The notes: a model not told the origin generated them from the letters alone. Positions 17,753-26,278 are shown, numbered from the stretch's first letter. The stretch: DNA of 64,000 nucleotides from Aliidiomarina maris (GCF_003987335.1 NZ_PIPK01000008.1:62001-126000), one strand, 5' to 3'. Made by a program: numbers and translations.

Positions 17753-18943
17753 TTGAATCATCGTAACCGAATTATCGGCAGTATCTTCATTTTAGCGGGC
17801 ACCACCATTGGTGCGGGTATGCTGGCATTACCACTGACCTCCGCGGGCTTAGGCTTTCCTGTCTCGGTGGCTATCATGGTGGTCATTTGGGCCCTAATGG
17901 CGTACACCGGGATGCTGATGCTTGAGCTGCATCAGCATGTGCCAGTGACTGCGACACTACACGGTTTAGCCGAAGAGTTTTTAGGCTGGAAAGGGCGTTT
18001 AGCCGCCACCGTCGCGATGCTGTTTTTATTGTACGCCTTATGCGCGGCTTACATCGCTGGCGGCGGCGCATTGATGCAGCAGCGTGTTATTGGGCACTTG
18101 CCCGCAGCGCCTGAATTCAGTGGCGTGCTGGTGTTTACTCTAATTATTGGCCTGATTGTGTCGCTGGGCACCAGCAAAGTCGACATCATCAACCGCATTT
18201 TATTTGTCCTCAAGTTAATTGTCCTGTTGGTCACTATGGTGATGCTGACCCCTGAAGTGGCCGGCTCAAGGTTATTGGACATGCCGCTAGAGCAGGGGCT
18301 TCTGGTCGCCGCACTGCCGGTTATCTTTACTTCATTTGGCTTTCACAGCTGTATTCCGTCGCTGGTGCGTTACCTTAATAAAGATATGGCCGCACTGAAG
18401 AAAATTGTGATGATAGGTTCAAGCTTACCCTTGGTGGTGTATATCATCTGGCAAGCCCTTGCATTCGGTGCTGTCGGCCAAGCGGACTTGATGCAAAACA
18501 GCAATTTACCGCAATTTGTTAATTCGATTGCGGCGGTGATGCAATCGGACTGGGTCGAGGCAGCGATTTATTTGTTTGCGGACCTTGCTTTGGCGACGTC
18601 ATTTTTGGGTGTCAGTTTAGGGTTGTTCGATTTCCTCGCGGAGAAATTTAAACGTCCGAACAACAAGCGCGGGCGCACTCAAACGGGCTTAATTACCTTT
18701 ATCCCACCGCTAATTTTCGCGCTGTTTTATCCTCAAGGTTTCATTATGGCGTTGGGGTATGCGGCTATCGCCCTAGTGATTATTGCAATCGTGTTGCCGG
18801 TGTTGATGGTACAAAAGGTACGCCGCGACTATCCTCAAGCCAACTTTCAAGCGGTTGGCGGAACTCCCGCGCTGTATATTGCATTGGTACTTGGGGTATT
18901 GATTATTGTCGCCCAATTAGCCGTTGCATTTAATCTGGTGTAG
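17753..18943 (+). CDS. tyrP: Aromatic amino acid permease, TyrP/Mtr type
   Basis: This is an inner-membrane proton symporter of the hydroxy/aromatic amino acid permease family, most like E. coli TyrP (tyrosine uptake). The opening GSIFILAGTTIGAGMLALPL is nearly the same as in TyrP, and FLLYALCAAYIAGGGA matches its third helix. About eleven hydrophobic helices span the 396 residues, the normal length. The start is a TTG with AAGGA about ten bases upstream; it gives the expected short N terminus before helix 1. The gene is flanked by the unknown membrane protein and the suf promoter. Substrate choice between Tyr and Trp is not certain from sequence alone. Confidence 0.88.
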   Translation: MNHRNRIIGSIFILAGTTIGAGMLALPLTSAGLGFPVSVAIMVVIWALMAYTGMLMLELHQHVPVTATLHGLAEEFLGWKGRLAATVAMLFLLYALCAAYIAGGGALMQQRVIGHLPAAPEFSGVLVFTLIIGLIVSLGTSKVDIINRILFVLKLIVLLVTMVMLTPEVAGSRLLDMPLEQGLLVAALPVIFTSFGFHSCIPSLVRYLNKDMAALKKIVMIGSSLPLVVYIIWQALAFGAVGQADLMQNSNLPQFVNSIAAVMQSDWVEAAIYLFADLALATSFLGVSLGLFDFLAEKFKRPNNKRGRTQTGLITFIPPLIFALFYPQGFIMALGYAAIALVIIAIVLPVLMVQKVRRDYPQANFQAVGGTPALYIALVLGVLIIVAQLAVAFNLV

Positions 18944-18963
18944 TCGCAGGCTCACCAGCGACA

Positions 18964-19015
18964 GTGGCGCGGGCTGAATGGTTGGTCTGGATGTGACCGC
19001 CTGAGCCCGCGCCAC
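18964..19015. terminator. GC-rich hairpin after tyrP
   Basis: GTGGCGCGGGCT (18964-18975) is an exact 12-base inverted repeat of AGCCCGCGCCAC (19004-19015) around a 28-base loop. There is no T tract. It sits between the tyrP stop and the suf promoter, so it may end or stabilise the tyrP transcript, but it does not have the classic terminator form. Confidence 0.4.
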
Positions 19016-19022
19016 GGCTTCA

Positions 19023-19055
19023 ATACTTGAGTGAAATACTCGGGTACTATATAAT
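19023..19055 (+). promoter_or_regulatory. suf promoter overlapped by an IscR type-1-like site
   Basis: The 25 bases at 19023-19047 read ATACTTGAG-N7-CTCGGGTAC, resembling the IscR type-1 consensus (ATASYYGACT with its inverted partner). Within it TTGAGT (19027-19032) is a good -35, and TATAAT (19050-19055) is a perfect -10 at 17-base spacing. The operator covers the -35 and spacer, so bound [2Fe-2S]-IscR would be expected to repress sufB. A near-identical site precedes iscR at 25739. Confidence 0.8.
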
Positions 19056-19091
19056 CAGGGGCATTTATAAAGTCACCTGAGTGAGTATGTC

Positions 19092-20528
19092 ATGAGTGAA
19101 CAAATCGAGCAGGCGATATCGCGTAAGTACGATGCCGGTTTCGTTTCAGAGATAGAGTCCGATACCTTTGAAGCAGGGTTAGACGAATCTGTAATCCGCC
19201 GTATTTCCGCCATGAAGAATGAACCTGAATGGATGCTGGAATGGCGCTTAAAGGCTTACCGCACCTGGCTGAAAATGGAAGAGCCAGAGTGGGCCCACGT
19301 TGACTATCCGAAAATCGATTATCAAGCGATTTCTTATTATTCTGCCCCGAAAAGCATGAAGGACAAGCCTAAGTCGTTAGACGAGGTGGACCCTGAGTTA
19401 CTGCGTACCTATGAAAAATTAGGTATTCCACTGCACGAGCAGGAAATGTTGGCGGGCGTAGCCGTTGACGCGGTATTTGACTCGGTGTCAGTCGTCACCA
19501 CCTTCCGTGAGAAGCTGGAAGAAGCGGGGGTCATTTTTTGCCCTATTTCTGAGGCAATTCAAAAGTATCCAGAGCTGGTCAAAAAATATATTGGTTCGGT
19601 GGTACCGCGTGGAGATAACTATTTTGCGGCGCTCAATAGCGCGGTATTTACCGACGGCTCGTTTGTCTACATTCCTAAGGGCACCCGTTGCCCGATGGAG
19701 CTTTCTACCTATTTCCGCATCAATGAGCTCAATACCGGCCAGTTTGAGCGCACTTTGATTGTGGCTGAGGAAGGCTCGTATGTCAGTTACCTGGAAGGAT
19801 GTACTGCACCGCAACGTGACGAGAACCAGCTACATGCTGCCGTGGTTGAATTGGTGGCTATGGACGACGCTGAAATTAAGTATTCAACGGTGCAAAACTG
19901 GTACCCAGGCGATGAAAACGGTAAAGGTGGTATCTATAACTTCGTCACTAAGCGTGGCATCGCTGAGACCAACGCCAAGATTTCCTGGACCCAGGTTGAA
20001 ACAGGCTCTGCGGTGACGTGGAAGTACCCAAGCTGTATTTTGAAAGGCGACAACAGTGTCGGAGAATTCTACTCGGTGGCGTTGACTCGTGGGCGTCAGC
20101 AAGCTGATACCGGTACTAAGATGATCCACATCGGTAAAAATACCAAGTCGACGATCATTTCTAAAGGTATTTCAGCGGGGCATAGCAGCAACGCGTACCG
20201 TGGTCTAGTGCGTATGGGCCCAAATGCCGATGGGGCGCGTAACTTTACGGAGTGTGACTCGCTGCTGATTGGCGATAAATGCGCCGCACACACTTTTCCA
20301 TATATTGAAAGTCGCAATCCAAGTGCGATTGTCGAGCATGAAGCGACAACGTCCAAGGTCAGCGACGACCAATTATTTTTATGTCGGCAACGCGGCTTAG
20401 ACCCAGAAAAAGCGGTCTCAATGATAGTGAATGGCTTCTGCAAAGAAGTATTTAAAGAATTGCCAATGGAATTCGCCGTCGAAGCGGGCAAATTACTCGA
20501 AATTAGTCTTGAAGGTTCAGTGGGGTAA
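19092..20528 (+). CDS. sufB: Fe-S cluster scaffold subunit SufB
   Basis: SufB is the scaffold subunit of the SufBC2D complex on which iron-sulphur clusters are built in the cytoplasm. The 478-residue protein shows strong family blocks: [13 protein letters not shown] near residue 45, [22 protein letters not shown] near 175, SYLEGCTAP near 235 and [20 protein letters not shown] near 400. SYLEGCTAP contains the conserved core Cys. Length is normal (E. coli 495). It is the first gene of sufB-sufC-sufD-sufS-sufA-sufT-sufE and lies 36 bases after the -10 of an IscR-controlled promoter. E. coli puts sufA first instead. Confidence 0.97.
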   Translation: MSEQIEQAISRKYDAGFVSEIESDTFEAGLDESVIRRISAMKNEPEWMLEWRLKAYRTWLKMEEPEWAHVDYPKIDYQAISYYSAPKSMKDKPKSLDEVDPELLRTYEKLGIPLHEQEMLAGVAVDAVFDSVSVVTTFREKLEEAGVIFCPISEAIQKYPELVKKYIGSVVPRGDNYFAALNSAVFTDGSFVYIPKGTRCPMELSTYFRINELNTGQFERTLIVAEEGSYVSYLEGCTAPQRDENQLHAAVVELVAMDDAEIKYSTVQNWYPGDENGKGGIYNFVTKRGIAETNAKISWTQVETGSAVTWKYPSCILKGDNSVGEFYSVALTRGRQQADTGTKMIHIGKNTKSTIISKGISAGHSSNAYRGLVRMGPNADGARNFTECDSLLIGDKCAAHTFPYIESRNPSAIVEHEATTSKVSDDQLFLCRQRGLDPEKAVSMIVNGFCKEVFKELPMEFAVEAGKLLEISLEGSVG

Positions 20529-20530
20529 CA

Positions 20531-21289
20531 ATGTTAACAATTAAAGATTTACGCGCCAGTGTTGAAGGCAAAGAGATTTTGAAAGGACTGAACCTGGATA
20601 TCAAGCCTGGCGAAGTACATGCCATTATGGGCCCAAATGGTGCCGGTAAAAGTACTTTAGGTTATGTGTTATCCGGCCGTGACGGCTATGAAGTGTCGGG
20701 CGGTCAGGTTGAGCTGAACGGCGAAAATGTTTTAGAGATGGAAGTGGAAGAACGCGCCCAAGCCGGCTTATTTTTAGCGTTCCAGTACCCAGTTGAAATT
20801 CCAGGCGTGAGCAACATGGAATTTATGAAAGAGTCAGTCAACGCGGTACGTAAAGAGCGTGGTGAAGAGTCGTTGAGTGCTGCCGAGTTTTTGAAAAAAG
20901 CGAAAGAAGCGTGTAAGCAAGTTAACTTGCCGCTTGATTTCTTAAAGCGCGGAGTTAACGAGGGCTTTTCGGGCGGTGAAAAAAAGCGTAACGAGATTAT
21001 GCAGATGATCTTGCTTGAACCATCAATTTGTATTCTTGATGAGTCTGACTCGGGCCTGGATGTTGACGCACTGCAGGTTGTTGCCAATGGTGTAAATAGC
21101 CAGCGTGATGGCAAACGTAGCTTTATCGTAGTCACCCATTATCAGCGCCTGTTGGACTACATTGAGCCTGATTTTGTACACATTCTTGCCGACGGAAAAA
21201 TTGTTAAAAGTGGCGATGCGTCGTTGGCGAAAGAAGTTGAGAAGACTGGATACGCTTGGTTAAGCAAAGCCGAGGAGGCTGGTGCATGA
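20531..21289 (+). CDS. sufC: Fe-S assembly ATPase SufC
   Basis: SufC is the ABC-type ATPase that drives conformational change in SufBC2D. GPNGAGKST near residue 35 is Walker A, FSGGEKKRNEI near 153 is the signature motif, and CILDESDSGLDVDAL near 172 is Walker B with the SufC-specific ESDSGLD. The length is 252 residues (E. coli 248). Two bases separate it from sufB, and its stop overlaps the sufD start (ATGA). No part appears altered. Confidence 0.97.
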   Translation: MLTIKDLRASVEGKEILKGLNLDIKPGEVHAIMGPNGAGKSTLGYVLSGRDGYEVSGGQVELNGENVLEMEVEERAQAGLFLAFQYPVEIPGVSNMEFMKESVNAVRKERGEESLSAAEFLKKAKEACKQVNLPLDFLKRGVNEGFSGGEKKRNEIMQMILLEPSICILDESDSGLDVDALQVVANGVNSQRDGKRSFIVVTHYQRLLDYIEPDFVHILADGKIVKSGDASLAKEVEKTGYAWLSKAEEAGA

Positions 21290-22563
21290 GTCAGTGGTTA
21301 AACGGTGTTATTGAGCGTGCTCAAGGCGTTGACGATTGGTTAAGCCCAATTCGTCAGCAAGCATTGGCGCAGCTGAGTCAACAATCGTGGCCTGGCCGTC
21401 GCACAGAGGCTTGGCGATACACGTCACTGCACCCAATCGCCGATGCGCAATGGGCGCAGAGTGAGCCTGCAGACGCAGCAGTCAGCACTGAACAGCGTCA
21501 AGCACTCAGTATCGAAGGTTTGGAAACTATCGACATTTGGTTTGTAGACGGTCAGCTACAGACGGATATCAGCCAAATCACCTTGCCGTCAGGGTTGACG
21601 ATGCAAAGCTTTGCGCAGGCAGATGACCAGGCGCGGGCTGCTGCAGCGCAGGTATTTACCCAAGTCAAACCGCCCAAGCATTTGTTCGGCTTGGTCAATG
21701 ACGTATTGGCTAACAATGGGGTCATTATCGATGTGGCTGCGGATGCGGCTGTGAATACGCCAGTGCGTATCATCAACCTGTGTAGTGACGGCGTAGAGTC
21801 CCATAACCGCGTGCTGGTGCGCTTAGGTGAGCGTGCTCAAGCGTGTGTGATTGAACACGGTGCGGGCGACGGCGCGAGCTTGAACACGGCGTACGCAGAA
21901 TATCAGTTAGGTCGTGATGCCAAGTTAGAACACTACCGCTTTGCGTTGCACGCGAAACAGGCGATTCATGTGGGTGGTTGCCACTTCAATATGGGTGAAT
22001 CATCGCGTTTGAATAGCACCTTAGTGGGCTACGGCAGTCAGTTGTCGCGTATCGACGTGGACATTCAGCACACTGAACAACATGCCTTTGCGAAGTTCAA
22101 TAATATTTATTTGTTAGCTGAAGGCGAGCATTTTGACTTGCACAGCAGCATTGAGCATATAGTGCCAAATGGCACCACTGAAGAAAATGCACGCGGGATT
22201 GTTGGCGACAACGCCAAAGCGGTGTTTAACGGCCGTATTCATATCCATCGCGATGCGCAAAAGACCTTGGCAGAGCTGAATAACCGCAACTTGCTATTAT
22301 CTCGTCGCGGCCAAATTAATACCAAGCCTGAACTCGAAATCTATGCGGACGACGTTCAATGTGCCCACGGCGCAACGGTCGCAGAAATTGACGACGAAGC
22401 GTTGTATTACATGCTAAGTCGTGGCATTGAGCGTTCACAAGCGTTAGTGATGCTGAACTTTGGCTTTATTCAGGAGCTTGTTGATCAAATGCCAAATGCG
22501 GCGCTGCGTGAATGGTTACAACCTAAATTGCAACAGCGCTTTGCGGGGATGGAAGTGGCATGA
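21286..22563 (+). CDS. sufD: Fe-S assembly scaffold subunit SufD
   Basis: SufD is the SufB paralogue and partner that helps bring iron into the SufBC2D complex. The 425-residue protein has the N-terminal RRTEAWRYTSL block. Its C-terminal half carries HGATVAEIDDEALYYMLSRGI, the signature shared with SufB. I chose ATG 21286 because it overlaps the sufC stop (ATGA) and follows a GAGG site; an upstream in-frame start would lie inside sufC. Its own stop overlaps the sufS start in the same way, so sufC-sufD-sufS are coupled. Confidence 0.95.
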   Translation: MSQWLNGVIERAQGVDDWLSPIRQQALAQLSQQSWPGRRTEAWRYTSLHPIADAQWAQSEPADAAVSTEQRQALSIEGLETIDIWFVDGQLQTDISQITLPSGLTMQSFAQADDQARAAAAQVFTQVKPPKHLFGLVNDVLANNGVIIDVAADAAVNTPVRIINLCSDGVESHNRVLVRLGERAQACVIEHGAGDGASLNTAYAEYQLGRDAKLEHYRFALHAKQAIHVGGCHFNMGESSRLNSTLVGYGSQLSRIDVDIQHTEQHAFAKFNNIYLLAEGEHFDLHSSIEHIVPNGTTEENARGIVGDNAKAVFNGRIHIHRDAQKTLAELNNRNLLLSRRGQINTKPELEIYADDVQCAHGATVAEIDDEALYYMLSRGIERSQALVMLNFGFIQELVDQMPNAALREWLQPKLQQRFAGMEVA

Positions 22564-23798
22564 GCGACGCGCTAAAGACGTTTGACGTTGCCAGTATTCG
22601 CCAGCAGTTTCCGATTTTGGCACGTACGTTAGATGGCAACCCGTTAGTCTATTTGGACAACGCGGCCACCACGCAAAAGCCCCAAGCGGTGATTGACGCT
22701 TTAGTGGATTTTTACACCCAGTGTAATTCGAACGTGCATCGCGGTGCGCATCAGCTGTCTGACGAAGCGACCCGTCGCTATGAACAGTCGCGCGCCACCG
22801 TTGCTAAGTTTATTCATGCAAGCGCGGTTGAAGAAGTTATCTGGACCAGCGGCACCACCGAAGGCATCAATATCGTCGCCAAGGGTATGGCGCAGCGCTT
22901 ACAGGCTTGTGATGAAGTGATGGTGACGCAAATGGAGCACCACGCTAATTTAGTCACCTGGCAACAAGCATGTAAAATGTCGGGCGCCATCTTAAAAGTA
23001 GTTCCGATTGACGAGCAGGGTAACCTGGACTTGGCTGCATTCGAGCAGCTGCTCAGTTCACGCACGCGTATGCTGGCGTTGCCGCATGTGTCTAATGCCT
23101 TGGGTACAATTAACCCAATTAAAATGCTGACCGCCAAAGTGAAAGCGGTCGCACCGCAAGCGCTGGTATTGATAGATGGTGCGCAAGGTGTGGCGCATGG
23201 GCGGGTGGATGTGCAAGATATCGGCGCCGACTTTTATGTGTTTTCTGGACACAAGTTGTTTGGCCCAACCGGAATTGGCGTACTTTGGGGACGCCGTCAG
23301 GTGCTCGAGGACTGGCCTGTATGGTTGACGGGTGGCGAAATGATTGCCACAGTCACATACGAAGACGCAACCTGGGGCAAGTTACCGAATCGTCTCGAAG
23401 CAGGCACGCCAAATATTGCCGGTGCAATCGGGTTAGCTGCGGCGATTGATTGGTTTAGCCAGCTTGATATGGACGCAGTCGCTGGCCATGAACAAGCCCT
23501 GTTACAACGTGCCCTGGAATTGGCCCAACAAGTACCAGGCATGCGGGTTGTCGGTAACGCAGAGAATAAAATTGGTATTTTGAGCTTTGTAATAGAAGGT
23601 GCGCACCCAGCTGATATCGGCTTTTTACTGGATCGCCAAGGTATCGCAATTCGTACCGGTGATCATTGTGCTCAGCCTTTGATGGCGCGCTTACATGTGC
23701 CCGGTACTGCACGCGCATCGTTTAGCATTTATAATACCTTGGACGAAGTGGAAGCCTTATTTAAGGGGCTACACAAAGCGTCCATGATGCTTGCTTAA
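22560..23798 (+). CDS. sufS: Cysteine desulfurase SufS
   Basis: SufS is the PLP enzyme that takes sulphur from L-cysteine and hands the persulfide to SufE. VYLDNAATTQKP lies near the N terminus. FSGHKLFGPTGIG near residue 228 holds the PLP-binding Lys. RTGDHCAQPLM near 370 holds the catalytic Cys of the group II (SufS/CsdA) enzymes. Length is 412 residues (E. coli 406). The ATG overlaps the sufD stop. SufE is encoded three genes downstream in the same operon. Confidence 0.97.
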   Translation: MSDALKTFDVASIRQQFPILARTLDGNPLVYLDNAATTQKPQAVIDALVDFYTQCNSNVHRGAHQLSDEATRRYEQSRATVAKFIHASAVEEVIWTSGTTEGINIVAKGMAQRLQACDEVMVTQMEHHANLVTWQQACKMSGAILKVVPIDEQGNLDLAAFEQLLSSRTRMLALPHVSNALGTINPIKMLTAKVKAVAPQALVLIDGAQGVAHGRVDVQDIGADFYVFSGHKLFGPTGIGVLWGRRQVLEDWPVWLTGGEMIATVTYEDATWGKLPNRLEAGTPNIAGAIGLAAAIDWFSQLDMDAVAGHEQALLQRALELAQQVPGMRVVGNAENKIGILSFVIEGAHPADIGFLLDRQGIAIRTGDHCAQPLMARLHVPGTARASFSIYNTLDEVEALFKGLHKASMMLA

Positions 23799-23812
23799 GC
23801 AAGGAGGTAATC

Positions 23813-24178
23813 ATGTCTGTTGAAACTTTTACGCCGACTGTGCAAGTGGTCACTATGACAGCACCAGCGCAGCGTTATTTTGCCGCTAAATTGGCGGAGC
23901 GCCCAGGCCAAATTATTCGGTTTTCTACCAAACTGAGTGGCTGCACTGGGTTTGCATATGTGCTGGATTACGCTGACCAAGCGCAAGATAACGATATCGT
24001 CGTTGCAATCAGCAACGATATTACGTTAGCGGTTGATAAAGCGTCATTGCAGGCGTTACGCCACACTGAAATTGATTACGTCAAAGAGGGCATTAACGGT
24101 ATCGTTAAGTTTAACAACCCGAATGTACTCGACGAATGCGGTTGCGGTGAAAGCTTTAACGTGAAATCTGCAGTGTAA
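23813..24178 (+). CDS. sufA: A-type Fe-S carrier SufA (HesB/IscA family)
   Basis: SufA accepts clusters from SufBCD and passes them to apoproteins. The three conserved cysteines of A-type carriers are present: one in LSGCTGFAY and two in the C-terminal DECGCGESF. The 121-residue length is normal. A strong AAGGAGG lies before the ATG, 14 bases after sufS. Its position behind sufS rather than at the head of the operon differs from E. coli. IscA and ErpA are alternatives within the same family, but the operon context favours SufA. Confidence 0.9.
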   Translation: MSVETFTPTVQVVTMTAPAQRYFAAKLAERPGQIIRFSTKLSGCTGFAYVLDYADQAQDNDIVVAISNDITLAVDKASLQALRHTEIDYVKEGINGIVKFNNPNVLDECGCGESFNVKSAV

Positions 24179-24202
24179 GCGTGCGGGTGTACGCCCGCAC
24201 GC
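24179..24202 (+). repeat. Intercistronic hairpin between sufA and sufT
   Basis: GCGTGCGGG (24179-24187) pairs exactly with CCCGCACGC (24194-24202) around a six-base loop, starting at the base after the sufA stop. No T tract follows. It could protect the upstream sufBCDSA message or reduce expression of sufT-sufE. Confidence 0.5.
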
Positions 24203-24253
24203 ACGACCCATACTAGCCATACTTAAGCCCGCAAAGCACAGAGCGAAGTTTAC

Positions 24254-24790
24254 ATGTCAATGCAAAAAATGGTGAACACCACGCGCGAGGTCAAAGCCCG
24301 GCGCGTGCCCACCGGTGAAGTTAAAATTATCCCTAAACATGAATTCGTCAATATTACCCAAGATCTCGGTGGTAATTACACCGTGACCTGGCAAGGTAAT
24401 ATGTTACGTATTGATGGCACAGACGCGGATGCTATTGGGCGTAAGCCGACGACCTTAGACTTTGCAACGCCGAGTGACGGTCAAATAGACGAGCAGCAAG
24501 TTTGGACTGCCCTAGAAAGTGTCTATGACCCTGAAATACCGATTAACTTAGTCTCGTTAGGGCTGATTTATGCGGTAAACATTGACCAAGCAGAACAACA
24601 AGTGCTGATTAAAATGACCTTAACCGCGCCAGGCTGCGGCATGGGTCCTGTGCTTGTGGGTGATGTTGAATACCGCGTGGGTATGGTGCCAAATGTTGCT
24701 GCGGTGAAGGTTGAACTGGTGTTTGACCCACCTTGGTCACGTGACATGATGAGTGAAGAAGCACAGCTTGAAGCCGGTGTATTTTTCTAA
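24254..24790 (+). CDS. sufT: Fe-S assembly protein SufT (MIP18/DUF59 family)
   Basis: This 178-residue protein has an N-terminal segment seen in SufT proteins (EVKARRVPTGE, then a beta-rich stretch to about residue 75). A MIP18/DUF59 domain follows: ESVYDPEIPINLVSLGLIY and TAPGCGMGPVLVGDVE, with the conserved Cys. SufT-type proteins help in maturation of iron-sulphur proteins. It lies between sufA and sufE, 75 bases after sufA with a hairpin between. The family is common in suf operons of bacteria other than enterics. Confidence 0.92.
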   Translation: MSMQKMVNTTREVKARRVPTGEVKIIPKHEFVNITQDLGGNYTVTWQGNMLRIDGTDADAIGRKPTTLDFATPSDGQIDEQQVWTALESVYDPEIPINLVSLGLIYAVNIDQAEQQVLIKMTLTAPGCGMGPVLVGDVEYRVGMVPNVAAVKVELVFDPPWSRDMMSEEAQLEAGVFF

Positions 24791-24817
24791 ACTAACGAAT
24801 ATCCAAAGGAATTATGC

Positions 24818-25240
24818 ATGGCGCTGCCAACGACGACTGACATTGTTGAAGATTTAGAGTTTTTAGACGACTGGGAACAGCGTTATCAGTATATTATTGA
24901 TTTAGGCAAACAGTTGCCAAGCTTAGAGCCTGAGCTGAAACGTGATGAGTTTAAAGTGCGCGGCTGTCAAAGCAGTGTATGGCTGATTTCCGAGACATTG
25001 GCGGATAAACGCATGCATTTTCGGGTCGATAGCGATGCGGTCATCGTGCAGGGCCTGTTGGCGTTAGTTCTGGCAGCTTATGACAACAAAACCGCGTCTG
25101 AGATTACTAGCTTTGACATCGACGAGTATTTTACTCAACTTGATTTAGAGCGCCATATATCACCAACACGGGGGAATGGCTTACGCGCTATCGTAGCCAC
25201 CATCCAACAACAGGCACAGCAGCAATTAGCAGCCAGTTAG
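24818..25240 (+). CDS. sufE: Sulfur acceptor protein SufE
   Basis: SufE takes the persulfide from SufS and passes it to Suf[12 protein letters not shown] near residue 50 holds the acceptor Cys in the family motif. Length is 140 residues (E. coli 138). AAGGAATT precedes the ATG. It is the last gene of the suf operon, and its stop codon overlaps the convergent iscR stop by four bases. No terminator is visible there, so run-on transcripts would be antisense to iscR. Confidence 0.95.
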   Translation: MALPTTTDIVEDLEFLDDWEQRYQYIIDLGKQLPSLEPELKRDEFKVRGCQSSVWLISETLADKRMHFRVDSDAVIVQGLLALVLAAYDNKTASEITSFDIDEYFTQLDLERHISPTRGNGLRAIVATIQQQAQQQLAAS

Positions 25241-25695
25241 GTCACTTTAAGTTTAATCAGTTGCTGGGACTGGCGACTTGCCACTAACTTGATATCCCCC
25301 TTAGCCATAAGCTCGCCAAGGGTTATATTGTCGAGAAAGTTACTGATACGGTCGCTTAAGTCAGACCACAGACTATGGGTCAAGCAACGCTCGCCTTGCT
25401 GGCAGTTGGATTGTCCCTGACAACGGGTCGCATCGACCGACTCATCGACCGCGCGAATAATCTCACCAATATTGATATCATGGGGCTGACGCCCGAGACG
25501 GTAACCACCACCAGGTCCACGCACGCTGTCGACTAATTCATGGCGACGTAGGCGTGAAAATAGTTGCTCGAGGTAGGACAACGAAATCTCTTGCCGTTCA
25601 GAAATATCAGCCAAGGGCACAGGACCTTTATTCGCGTGAATAGCCACATCCAGCATCGCGGTGACCGCGTAACGGCCTTTAGAGGTCAAACGCAT
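25237..25695 (-). CDS. iscR: Rrf2-family Fe-S regulator IscR
   Basis: IscR senses [2Fe-2S] status and controls iron-sulphur assembly genes. The winged-helix N terminus starts [16 protein letters not shown] and includes the recognition segment [19 protein letters not shown]. The three cluster-ligating cysteines fall at residues 92, 98 and 104, the same spacing as E. coli IscR, followed by [13 protein letters not shown]. It is 152 residues long. It converges on sufE rather than leading an isc operon. No iscSUA genes are in the window, so IscR here probably serves the SUF operon. A type-1-like site 44 bases upstream of its start suggests autoregulation. Confidence 0.95.
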   Translation of the reverse strand: MRLTSKGRYAVTAMLDVAIHANKGPVPLADISERQEISLSYLEQLFSRLRRHELVDSVRGPGGGYRLGRQPHDINIGEIIRAVDESVDATRCQGQSNCQQGERCLTHSLWSDLSDRISNFLDNITLGELMAKGDIKLVASRQSQQLIKLKVT

Positions 25696-25738
25696 CGAAG
25701 ATTCCTAATAACTGACATGAATGATGCTAAATCATCGC

Positions 25739-25763
25739 ATACTTGAGTAAATCACTCAAGTAT
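25739..25763 (-). promoter_or_regulatory. IscR type-1-like operator upstream of iscR
   Basis: The 25-base site is an almost perfect palindrome, ATACTTGAGT-N5-ACTCAAGTAT, and shares nine half-site bases with the site at 19023. It lies 44-68 bases before the iscR start codon, where IscR would be expected to repress its own promoter. Confidence 0.8.
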
Positions 25764-25783
25764 TGAGTCAAACTGAAATTGGA

Positions 25784-25818
25784 TAAAAAAACCCCAGACT
25801 GGGTTGGGCAGTCTGGGG
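25784..25818 (-). terminator. Minus-strand intrinsic terminator upstream of iscR
   Basis: On the minus strand CCCCAGACT pairs with AGTCTGGGG and is followed by seven T. It stops minus-strand transcripts coming from the right (the pldA/M20 genes or the AT-rich gap) before they enter iscR. Confidence 0.85.
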
Positions 25819-25900
25819 TATGGATTGCCCGTATGGGCTTCGCCTTTCACTCCACTATACTATGGGGTTTGTAACCAGCCTCGCCAAGCTAGTTAAACGG

Positions 25901-26146
25901 TTAATCGTCGTAAAAAACCTGCCATTGGTCTAACTCATTTAAGCATGAGTATATGTATGGAAAATTTTCAACTGATAAACGCCCATGTATTTCAAACCCC
26001 TTTATTATAGGGGAATTAATCGAATGTCGGTAAAAAGTTCGAATGAGTTCTAATAATCTGAATGAAGAATAAACTAAGTCTAACAACAGGCAGGAATGGC
26101 GTTCAAAGGTCATTAAAACATCATTCAGGTGTCGCAAAAGTGTCAT
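25901..26146 (-). CDS. Possible small protein of 81 residues, doubtful
   Basis: This open frame in the AT-rich gap encodes a protein rich in Leu, Phe, Tyr and Ile with no membrane helix or motif that I recognise. TATAAT is present on the minus strand at 26163-26158, but it is so close to the ATG that the leader would be only a few bases. The ribosome site is poor. The minus-strand terminator at 25818-25784 lies 80 bases beyond its stop, which fits a short transcript. It may instead be noncoding. Confidence 0.3.
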   Translation of the reverse strand: MTLLRHLNDVLMTFERHSCLLLDLVYSSFRLLELIRTFYRHSINSPIIKGFEIHGRLSVENFPYIYSCLNELDQWQVFYDD

Positions 26147-26230
26147 CTTAAAAGCCTATTATAAGCCCCGTTGTAGCAGCAGGTTACAACGCGAACTTAA
26201 TCATCACTTCCCTGGATGTTAAGATTTATC

Positions 26231-26264
26231 CGGTAAGCAGTTAGTCTGCTTACCGATTTTTTTT
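26231..26264 (+). terminator. Plus-strand intrinsic terminator
   Basis: CGGTAAGCAG (26231-26240) pairs exactly with CTGCTTACCG (26246-26255) and is followed by A and eight T. It faces rightward, yet no plus-strand gene is evident between sufE (1 kb upstream) and this point. It may end an unannotated small RNA or guard against run-on into the convergent amidohydrolase gene. Confidence 0.85.
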
Positions 26265-26278
26265 ATCTGCTTTTCGGG

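Larger units (their letters stand above)
25819..26278. other. AT-rich gap between iscR and the M20 amidohydrolase
   Basis: The stretch is roughly 36% GC by eye in its middle, against about 50% around it. It holds a doubtful 81-codon frame (25901-26146), a short stem CCCCT/AGGGG (25997-26013) and an inverted repeat CGTTGTA/TACAACG (26169-26191). A minus-strand terminator lies just to its left and a plus-strand terminator near its right end. The outward-facing terminators suggest that transcripts start inside. No known RNA family was recognised. Confidence 0.5.

Noticed and set aside
19023-19047. The suf operator as a Fur box
   Set aside because: The half-sites ACTTGAG/CTCGGGT fit the IscR type-1 pattern, and iscR lies in the cluster with the same site upstream. 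The Fur pattern GATAATGAT is absent.
25819-26278. tmRNA, RNase P RNA or 6S RNA in the AT-rich gap
   Set aside because: The length of about 400 bases prompted the check, but no tRNA-like end, CCA, tag frame or RNase P core motif was found on either strand.
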